From NCBI GenBank assembly GCA_949126835.1, contig OX421497.1, positions 42,554,226 to 42,618,225 of the forward strand: a DNA stretch of 64,000 nucleotides, written 5' to 3'. Position 1 is the first letter of the stretch. Each line of letters opens with the position of its first letter. The DNA comes from Anisus vortex (lineage: Eukaryota > Mollusca > Gastropoda > Planorbidae). Position numbers and translations under genes: made by a program. Shown in pieces: positions 46,123 to 56,700 of this stretch. The notes beneath the pieces are model-generated. The model ran no database searches. It was given only the letters and a program-made list of their open reading frames with translations, and was not told where the DNA came from.

Positions 46123-46739
46123 CCATTATGAGTAGCTTGTTAATGGCTCTGATTTCAACCAAATACTGGTCAGTTGATATCACAGTTTGAAATAAGAGAA
46201 AATGAACAACATATTGAATAAGAAACCGTTCATAGTGGGGAAGGGGGTCGGGAAAGGAGCCAATGTCTGAAATATTTTCTCCTAAGCTATTTCAAAACTA
46301 AAATTATTTCAAACTATCTTGGTATCAATGATCAAATCTTTTACAATTGTATTAGTTATACATTTAAATCCAGCAAAAAACAGTAAATGCTTAATTATTC
46401 CAAAAATAAATTATTAAAGAAAAACATGCAACACTAACAGATGACAATTCAAAACAATGATGAAATGTGTTGAAAAAAATGTCCATAAATGGTCGAATCT
46501 ATCACAATCTAGAAAAGGGTTGAGAGGACATATAATATTAGTATTTTTAAAAAGGAAGAAAAAATATTTTTTTTTTAAATGTATAACAATGTGCGTGCAA
46601 ATGAAATTTAAAAGTCAGTTTACTCTATGTAACAGGGTGGGGGAAGAGGGGGGGGTAATTAATTTTAAATTCATAGTTGCTACTAATTATAGAGGGTTGT
46701 GGGTAAAGGACAGCAATCATAACTAAATACATCTAAACT

Positions 46740-48310
46740 AGGGCACGAGGGGACTTTGGGCTTCCGTGACACTTCCGTTGGTACAGAAGGATATTACAAT
46801 CTAAACAGACCAACAACACTGAACACTAAACATAAAACACTAAAATCATATTTAAATTACAAATTACTGTTTATTCATGGAAATTCACTCATCCCATTTA
46901 AGGAAAATAAAAATCATTAAAAACAAATCGAACCCCAACAATAAACCTATACTATCTAAACTCTAAACATACTGTGAACCCAAACAAAATAACCAACTTA
47001 AACTCCCCACTAAAAAACTAACTTCAACTCCCCACTAAAAACTACTTCAACTCCCCACTAAAAACCAAACTTCAACTCCCCACTAAAAACCAAACTTCAA
47101 CTCCCCACTAAAAACCAACATAGGCCGACATTACGACCTACAATATAATAGAATAGAAATAGAGAAATAAAAATACACATTAGAACATGGTCATCTAGAT
47201 ACATAAGCATAATATATATATATACTATATACAGTAAATAAAAACTACATAGCATAGTCCCAACTATAACCAGTTCCAACATGAACCTATACTCCTTGTA
47301 CATCTTATAACATAATATGAATTATGACAATAGAATCAACTCAGCTCTAGTCAATGAAGACTAGAACAAGACAACACCGCTCTATACTCTGTACCACAGA
47401 GTTAGGCCACTCACTGGTTAATACATACCAGTTAAAACCAAGCATGAAATAAGACATCTACCATAACTTATTCCCATGCCGGCCATTAAAGGCAACATTA
47501 CATTAAAATAATAATATACATGAAATAAAAAGAAATATACATTTAAAAAGAAGAAGCCAACATGGCGGATAATGTTCCTTCCCAAAACCTCCAACTTAAT
47601 CCATTCCCATCAATGCACTTATCATAGACAAGTGGACAATATACATAAAATAACAAAATTAGACATAGTATAAAATAGAATAAAAATTCTAAAAAGTAAT
47701 TAAATCTCAACTCACGTCATATCCGAACAAGCCACACACAACTACGCCATAATCTGACCACTGGTCTTCCACAAAATGGGCCATTTCGGACGGAAGTGAG
47801 TGATTAATTGTTCTATTTATAGACCCTGACCGAACGTAACTGATGACAACTCTACCTCTCGCTCTAACTAATTTCAAAATGACTATTTCCTGTTGACTAA
47901 AGTGGTAATCCTTATTCTAAATCTCTAATTGCTAAATATCTACAAATCTACCTTATTTACAACCCTATATTAAATTAAACTACAATAAAAATTCTACCTA
48001 TTACTTTAATTAAACTACACTAACAAAAACGCAATTTAAAATGATCAGAAAAAGAATTCCGAAAAATGACGCAAGGCCTAGCCGCTTAACCTCGTTTCAG
48101 GGCTTTCACAAAATACAAAACAATATTTACATACATCATTTTTATACCAAACAGTCCCCCAAGTCTATATCTATATTACAAATAATAAAATACACCTACA
48201 TTAAAAGTCAATTACCTACATTCTCACAAATCATAACACGCTCAGAGCACAGAAACACATTCAAAACAGACCACTCCCACTTCACAGCACAAAGCAATTA
48301 ATCACACTTT
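46740..48310 (-). other. A/C-rich (G-poor) block, probable decayed transposable element on the minus strand
   Basis: The plus strand is strikingly poor in G over about 1.5 kb, unlike both flanks. The minus strand carries TCTATAAATAGAAC at 47811-47824, a good TATA-box match, with GGAAGTG motifs nearby. I found no coding frame and no paired termini, so its class is unknown. Confidence 0.4.
46997..47120. repeat. 24-25 bp tandem repeat
   Basis: Five copies of a unit with CTTCAACTCCCCACTAAAAA and ACCAAA variants. Confidence 0.9.
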
Positions 48311-49218
48311 TAATTTAGGTCACCGACCTACATCTATATGATTGTTTTTAGATTTACTAACATTCACCCTTCACCCCATTCCTTCATCCTGCCACTCAGT
48401 TCCAGAGAAAACTCTTGTAAAAAATGAAATTTTAGTTTTGTGGAAGAGTTTAGGGAGACTCATGTGCCTAGCAGTTGTTTCCCCCCCCCCCCCTTTTCAC
48501 ACTTTCTGCTTAAGTTTCTTGTGCATTTATTTTTCACTCCTGTGGTTCATGAGATTGTTTAGGTGACCAGGCATGTTTACTTGGCATTGGCAGTAAAAGA
48601 GAAGTCTGGTAAATATTAAAAAAAAAAGAATTAGAAGGGAGAGCATCCCTAAAAAAATATTAAAAAATAAAGTAAGAGTCAAGAATTAAGCCAAGGGAAG
48701 TAACAAAATATATCTGTCCAAATTGTTTTAAAGAATTGGGTCTTACTATGGGGGTGTTGATAAAAAGGGAAGGTATTATGAATAACATCTTGCCAGAATA
48801 TTTTCTTATTTAATCGACATACTTTATACAAGGTTAAAGACTAATAGTATTCATTTTTTGAATAATTTTCATCCTAACATTTTTTTTGAATTTCATCAAC
48901 TCCAATGTAGCATATCTGTGGAGAATAAAGCTATTGTAGGTTGGGACTCATTTTTAAGTCACTAAAACACAGGAGGATGTCTCTGAGCCTACCCATATGT
49001 TATCTGAAGAACCATTTGCATTTCAACAGAGATATATATATTTTTAGGTGTTATTGGCAACATTTTCTTATAGGGTAAATTTAAGGTTCCTGTGGGGACA
49101 GAAAAAGACTGTGGTGCCATGAATGAAAATACCTCAAATGGTAATTCCTCTACTCTGAAGTAAATTACTTTCTCTAAAGTATTCTGTAGAGGAACAATGT
49201 AAAACCATTAAAATTAAT
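48311..49218 (+). other. Intergenic, no gene recognised
   Basis: AT-rich; a C14 tract at 48481-48494. I see no gene or repeat. Confidence 0.45.
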
Positions 49219-49290
49219 CTTATATATTACAGACGCTCCTTCTATAAAGAAGATTGTTGCGTCCTACACAAAATGTTAAGATTTATGTAA
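49219..49290 (-). mobile_element. LINE family A 3' tail
   Basis: CTTATATATTACAGACGCTC and GAAGATTGTTGCGTCCTAC match the complement of the family A tail. Confidence 0.65.
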
Positions 49291-49424
49291 CCAAAGTTGC
49301 CATGAGTGTTCCCTGTTAAAATATTTAAAAGTGACCTAGTTTTTGTCTTCATGTCCTAGTTTTTGCTACCAAATGCAGTTACTGTATCTAATTTTTTTGA
49401 AATATCCCCAGGAAAACACAAATC

Positions 49425-49545
49425 TTATACATTACAGACGCTCCGTCTATAAAGAAGAATATTGCGTCCTACGCTCATCCGTGGTCCGAGTCTAGTCTTG
49501 TATTTTTATTAATGTTTTAAATGATGTTAAGTTAGCAAATGTAGC
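49425..49545 (-). mobile_element. LINE family A 3' end
   Basis: A well preserved complement of the 3' UTR: TTACAGACGCTCCGTCTATA, TTGCGTCCTACGCTCATCCG and GTGGTCCGAGTCTAGTCTTG, then the pol stop region. Confidence 0.75.
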
Positions 49546-50011
49546 ATACTATACAAAGTTCTTTGTCCCTTACATCTGAAAACAATTAAGTAGCTCTCTA
49601 AATTAAATATGTGGGCTAAGGTTTTCTAAGGGCTAAGGCCAGCCCAGTGGTTATTATAGAACTCTGCATTGGGCTGTTAACTAGATAAACCATGCTGCAG
49701 GTTCTAACCTTGCCGACAACCATGAATCCCTGACGCTCTGCAGACAGGAGGTTTGGGCTATTGACATAAAAATCTTATTTCTAGAAAGAATGTATGAAAT
49801 CTATAACTTATAGGATTGATGAAGATAATGCTTTTTTTTAATAAGTAGCCAAGCATATATCCTATATAGAGGCTTACAATAGGGCCCACTAGTAGGCTAC
49901 CTTTTATAGGTCTATATTATAAATTTGATATGCTCAGACGTTTTTTAAATAGTAAAGTAAACAGTCGAGCAAATTAAATTACCAGTCATTTTAACATCAT
50001 AATTCAATCAT

Positions 50012-50203
50012 AGGACTGGGGGTGTCACTGAGTCTACCCAGGCTGACCTTAGTTGGAGTAAAGTAAAGGCGGCTGTGCATAATCCTATCATAGTATAAGC
50101 TTAGTGCTGGCCACACAATCACCTAGTATGCAGTGGCCACTTAAACTGGTGAACGCTGCTTCACCAGCCCTATGTATCAATTTAGTCCGACAGGATACTT
50201 TTT
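50012..50203 (+). mobile_element. tRNA-derived SINE, lacking its head
   Basis: Starts near GGGTGTCACTGAGTCTACCC, then AGTAAAGGCGGCTGTGCATA, GCTGGCCACACAATC, GGTGAACGCTGCTTCACC and the tail TTAGTCCGACAGGATAC. A short insertion lies in the core near 50081-50100. Confidence 0.8.
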
Positions 50204-50668
50204 TTTATACTTTATTCTTACAATGACCAATGAATGAACCATTAACAATGATACAATATATAGGCTAGTTAATATAGCCTAATAAATAGGAATAGCTAAA
50301 TACTTTTAAATAGCCTATGATAGGCCTATCCTGCTATGATGTCAATATGGAATTATGGATGCTGTTTTACTTTTTAGCCATAACTAAGCATAACATTATT
50401 TAATTAATAGTATTGGCATGTGTTAAGTAGATATATATCGCATTTGTTTATAAGTATATATAAGTTCTGGATGTTTAAGTGTTAATTCTGTTTAGCAGAC
50501 TGTTCAAGTTTGTTGCGAATGTAAACAAAACAAAACCCAGGACCAGGTGCGATAACCCTTGCAATGTAAAAGTCTGTTGTATGAAGTAACCTCTTCCCGT
50601 TAAGAGATTCTTTTCACGTTTTCCAGATAGATTATTATTTTCAATGATTGAGGAGTTATATTTATAAA

Positions 50669-50742
50669 ATGGCCTCTGATTCCGACAGTATAAACAATCA
50701 TAATTCTCCAAGCGAGTATTATAATCCATTGTTAGATGACAA
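50669..50742 (+). CDS. MAP3K4: MAP3K4 exon 1 (inferred start)
   Basis: ATG in the context AAAATGG, 24 codons plus two bases, rich in Asp, Ser and Asn (MASDSDSINN), then donor ACAA|GTATGT. The phase fits the exon 2 acceptor exactly. An alternative is that translation starts at the in-frame ATG at 52662 upstream of that acceptor in an unspliced 5' exon. Confidence 0.65.
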
Positions 50743-53700
50743 GTATGTTGACAAATTGATTTTTTATAATATTATGAATAAACCTATAGACTTATATAAT
50801 GATACTTTCCTTGCTTTATATAAATGTCTTTATTTCGTTATAAATTTCGATAGTCCGGATTTGTAAATTTTGTAGGGTTGATTTTTGTTGAAACTTGTGA
50901 ATACTGAATTCTGAATAGTATTATTAATATTATTATTATTATTAGTATAATATGCCTACTTTCGTTGAGTTAGATAAGTGATTTGAAATTTTCTAAATAA
51001 ATAAGTATTTTTTGCTATATAGGCCTACCAATATTAGGGCAGGGTTATTACGGTATTGATTAGTCCTACAAAGTTACAAAGTTACGATTTTCAGTTAGGC
51101 CTAGCCTGCACTAGGGCCTATTTATCATTAATTTATGCCTATGAATCCTATGAGGCAATGAACCACTATGATTCCTATGAATATGAATATGAATCTAAAT
51201 AGTATTTTAGTATAGGTATAGGAGTATAGGCTATAATTTATATATATATAAATAATAATGTGAAAAAAAACTGTGCCTCTGCCCCTGTAAATTTAGGAAG
51301 CATACCATTATAATTTATAAAAGGTAGATAGTTTATTACCTAGAAGCTTTTGGCCTTGGTATTAGACTACCAGTAGACACTTCCTATTAATAAATAGTAG
51401 GCTATCACTTTCAGACCACGTTGCACCATAGCGAGAGAAAAAAAGGTGCTGGTGCGAGACCTTTTCTGGGCCCTCCTTTCCAACACGTCATATCTAGATT
51501 ACTTATTTGCATTAAATACTTTTTGAGAAATCAGGAATCTTTTTAAAAGGTAAAAAGGTCTGTGGACCATTTGTCAAACTGTCATAAAAGATTAGGGCCT
51601 ACCATTAGAATGTAATCATACCATTCACAGCCTTTTAATCATGTAGACCCACAGTTTTTAGTTCAAATTAATGTAACTTATCCTCCACTTCAGTATTGAT
51701 CTTCTTCTTCGTTCTCAATATTTATTAATGGAGCGGTTCAAACAACAAGGCCTATAATATAGGTATGGTGAATTGCACGGTGGTGTCCAGGGTCTGTCTT
51801 TTTACAAATAATATTACAAAGATAAGTAAAATGGGAAAAGTACACTCACTGATGATTAATTTGGATGAAAAGAACTCCTGGAGAAGTGTTGGAGGTTATC
51901 AAGTTGGACAATTAGCTTGTCACAATTCATTTTAATATGGAATAATTTGAATGTGAAAAAAAAGAGAGTAAATTGAGAATCTGAGACAAGTTAAGGTAGG
52001 CTACTGGTAGTTTTCTCAGCTGCAAGGTTTAATACGTTGAGACATATATATCTATGACAGTTGGAACTCTGTAATAAATAAACTGCATATTATATAAATC
52101 AATATATACGCAATATAATGAAAATACAAACAATAGATCTAAATGGAGACCATTATAATGTAATTAGAGCTATTTCCCTTCTCATTGTTTCAAAGTTGCC
52201 AGAAATATAACATGGTCACTATAAGATTAACGGGTGTAGCCACAAGACACTGGAGGTTTCAGTTTGTTTCCCTCTCCTAGATGAGCTACCTACCAAGGCT
52301 TTTGAGCTTTATTTACCTTCACGGTCACCCTTCTCCTCTTAGTTGAAACATGACCCACTAGACTTAGGTATCAAGTCATTTAAGAAGGCTATTAGTTTGG
52401 CTTTGGTTAGCAGAGGCTATTAAGATGCAAGCCATGAGGATATTTCAAGAGAAGTCTGTGCTTATTTTTCATTTCCATTCCCAGCTGTACTAACCTTGAG
52501 CCACAATTTATACATAGGCCTACTAACTTTTAATTAGTAACAAATTTAATTTGTTTTGAGTATTTTAAATCTGAAAGTTTTTATTTAGGCATTCATAATT
52601 ATTAAATTTATTGACAAGTTTTACATTTGTAATACATTTGTTCATTGTTTTTTTTTCTACAATGCCTTACAGCTTTTCCAACAGTTTTTTTCAACAACAG
52701 CCCAATGGAGAGGATTCAGGACAGTATAATAGTATACAGGACAGCGAAAGTGATTTTGAGGTGGACTCAAACTGTGATGCTGAAGATGGACATGCCCTGG
52801 GGCAGAAGTATTCTGTCACTCCACCTACGTTATTCAGAAGCCAAATTCGGGAAAAGGAGCGCAATGGCAGTTCGAAAGGTCGAAATTCAGACAGGTCTTA
52901 CAAAGAGTTTCTGATCAGCAAGCGCCAGCAGCAACCAAAGTCTCAAAATGTGATAAAGAATGAGCACCCTTCAGACCCTGCTCTATGTAGCCTTACAGAG
53001 TTTGACTCGGACGACAACCTGGACATGGAGTCCATTAAAGAGAAAAGAGAGAAACGGAGACGGGAAAGTAAAGTTACGAAAAAGACATTGTCAATGATTC
53101 GCTGCAATGATAGGCAGGAAAAACGTTTATCTGAAGACTTTAGTGCATTGAATGTTAATGATGCCTTAGATCAGGCTCCAATCGCGGTCAAGCTAGAAGG
53201 CTCTGGTCGGTTCCAACACCTACGCAAGAAACCTGTTCTAATAAGTACAAGTAGTGTCCCTCGGCAGCAAGTGGCAGAAGTTCCAGTTTGTCAGAAAGAA
53301 AGGGAAGAGTTTTACACAAATTTTTCCTTGCTTATCAGTCTAGGGACTGAAGCTAAGAAAGACAAGGAAAAGAAAATGTCTTCCGCCAAAAGGCAAATAA
53401 GTGTGGAGCTCTACCAGTGGCAAGAGGCTATGTCAGAGCAACTCTGGATAGAGCTGCAGGCATACATCAATGGCAAAATATCACCTGAAGAGCAGTCAGA
53501 CATTTTGAAGAGGGAAAGGCAGCAGCACGAAGACGTTATAGATGACATAAATAAGTTTTGTTGTACTGACACGTTGACAGAGGACTGTTCCGATGGTGCA
53601 TTCATTGGGGATGCTGGTGTGGGGAACAGTTCCACCAACAGCAACCCGAACGAAAAGTCCAACAGAAGAGATCTAGTCACCAGGAGCGTGTCCGCCTCAT

Positions 53701-56700
53701 TTTCTGAGGTGAACTTAACAAACGACGTGGTGGGCCTGCAGGTGAAGGCCCTCTTTCAGGTACAGAAGCTGCTGGACAGGCTGGACCACTATGAAAGCTG
53801 TTTCAACACCACCAAGGCCTGCGAGAAGGAAAACAAAAAATACAAGGATCCAGAATTCCAGCGCAGGGTAAAGTGCCTCAATTTGTGGCTAAACATTACC
53901 TGTGACTTGTGCCAAAAGCTGAAACTTTTTGGGAAAATTATTTGCGCACCGGCCCGTGGTATAGCGTGGCCGCTTATTAACTTTGAGTTTCCAAAACCTC
54001 AACCAGTGGAGTTTGTCCCCAACTTGAGAGCTAGCTTACCCAATGTTTTGGAGACGGAGCCGACAGACTGCTCTGATATAGAAGAGCTTGATGATAGTTT
54101 CAGCAGTAAAAAAGACGATAAGAGCAATTCAGATTTCAGTGGTGACCCTGGAAGCAAACTCTTTCTGAGCCCCTGTCGGAAGCAGGTGAAATTTCAGTTT
54201 GGGGATGAGAGCAACAGTGATCCAGCATCTCCGTCCAGCAGCCCTTCAAACTACGATCCATCCAATCCGTTAAACTGCAGCACGCCTGCGCGTGACGGGG
54301 ACACATCTTCCTGCGCGAAGACTCCTTCTTATTCATCCATGCTTGGCTCCTCCCAGAGCAACCTCGAGGACAGCCAGCTGTACAACTCCTCTCTGTACAG
54401 GCATTACGTGGAAAAGTGTTTAAGGAAGATGGGTTTGCAGAAACTGAATGTCAGGCTGAGAGATTTATTTCACCGTAGCCTAGGAAGGGCTAAAGAGGCT
54501 TTGCAGAGACCCAAAGACACAAATTATACTGATACTGGCACTACAGAAAAGGTGAGTTGTTTGTTTTTTTACAATGTTCATTGCATGTACAAATATATGA
54601 TTGTAAGTTTCCAAGTTTATGCAAAGTTTACAATGAAAACATCTTTTATGCCTCTATCAATAGCAATAGTAAACACTAAAATAATTCCCCAAGTACATTT
54701 TTATATTTGATAACACTTGGTAGTTTAATTCAAAAATGTCTAATACTCAAGACCATGGTTCCAAAACAGGGGTCTGCAGTCCTAAAGGGGATTTCTGAAA
54801 GAAAGGACAGTAAAGCCGTAAAGGGGTTTCTGGCTTATGGCATTGCAGCCCATTTGTGAATTAGCTAGCCCTAGATATCTTGCTAGACTGCTCAAGGGAG
54901 GTTAAATATACATGAATGCCTGAAATAGTATTCTAATTGGTTAATATTTACTTATCAGGTTATTGTTTACTCAGAGCTGAAGAGTTACTCATCTGTTGCG
55001 ATAATAAGAAGTTGAAAAGCTGTGGTATTTTCTTTTGTCTTTTTCTGAGAAACCGCTGCTCTCACATAAACTTATGTAATTTTGCATAAATTTTGACCTA
55101 ATCATTTGATTAAAATTTTATTTCCACACATTTACAGATGCATAAATTATCTTCCAGAAAACAGCAAACTAAAAATCATATTTCGCCCACTTCAGAACCA
55201 TTCTGTGGAATCGCATCAAATATATGTTCAAACTATATAATTATTAAGTATTAAATATTTTGTGAGAATTTTCCGATTGAACCCCTTAAATAACGTGGAC
55301 GTCACATCATCGTCATAAAGAAATGGTAAAAATGTGCAAAGTCAGCAAATATTTACCGGTATATTAAAAACCTGTGGTAGTTAAATAAGGGTTCATTTAT
55401 AAAAAAATATTTTTTATTTTCCATTTCATTACAAATTGATCAAAGAGCAATAACTATATTTCTCTAGGAGGAAGAAAGCGCAGAGAAGCAAGAAGAGTGT
55501 CCTTCCATAAGCTCCTCTGGGCCATGCTCAGCTGATGATTTGACACGCCCGGGTCTTGCCAGGGGAAGTAGTCTCTCTGAACACGGTGAATGGAGCTCCC
55601 AGTTTATTGAAATGGGGCTGCCCTCTTTTCGCCCTACTTACTTGTACATTGTGCGGATTCAACTGGATGTGATCCATGAATGTTTGAAGCTGCGTAAAGA
55701 TCAAAGACCTATAGGAGACCCATCATTCCTTAGTATTAGACAGGTATGGGCTGTCCTGATGTATTAATAACCAATGACTTGATTCACATAGTCTTAGTTG
55801 CTAATTTTATCTAAAAATAATAAAATAATTTATTAACTGACTCTATAGCAGTTTCTGTTGAATAAACATTGTTATTATTATAAAGTAATTATTGAACTTC
55901 AGAATTCAAATACATTGTTAAGCAAGTCAATGGAATGAAATAAATTGTTTACTTTCACTTTTGAATGACATTAGTAAGCAAATGAAAGTTTACACAGCAG
56001 TGAATTCTGCTCACCAAATATTTACTATAACAAAGAAAGAAACAGTGTTATCAAGTAACATTGTAATACGATAGACAGCTAAAAAGTTGTTTTTTTTAAA
56101 GTTATCCTTTTAGCACAGAAAATATGATTACATAAAATAATAAAATAAACTTAATAGTGCTAGGGAGAAAAGGCTAGTTTATTTTGGGCTAAAAATTGTA
56201 CAAACTTATATGTGTTAACCTCTACTTTATTTATGCTTGAAACAAATTGTAATTTTTAAATACGGTATATATTTAGATTCAGGGGATAGAACTCTAAAAA
56301 AACTCTTGAGACATTTTACTATTTTCTCATTTGCCAGCTAATTCGTGAGTGTAAAGAGGTTTTGAAAGGAGCCACGATGGTCAAACAGTATTACCACTAC
56401 ATGGTGGACGCAGTCATGTGGGACGAGCAGGAGGCTGAGGCAAAGCTGGAGACAGACCTGTTGGAGTTTGATGAAGACATGAAGAGCATCTTGGATGTAA
56501 GACCCCCAAGTCTTATCTTTTTATATATTACAGACACCCTTTCTATACAGAAGATTGTTGTCTCTATGCTTAACCCTGGTTGGAGTTAGTCTTGCAGTTT
56601 GATTAGTGTTTTTAATGATAAGTTACTAGTTTTCCTGGTTTGTTCAGGTGACCCATTCCATGTTATTTGCTTTGTGCACTTTGATCATTGAGAAGTGAAC

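Noticed and set aside
54552..54710. Extension of the exon 2 frame of MAP3K4 past the donor
   Set aside because: A strong GTGAGT donor at 54552 and the clean phase to exon 3 show this is intron. The extra residues are unlike the family.
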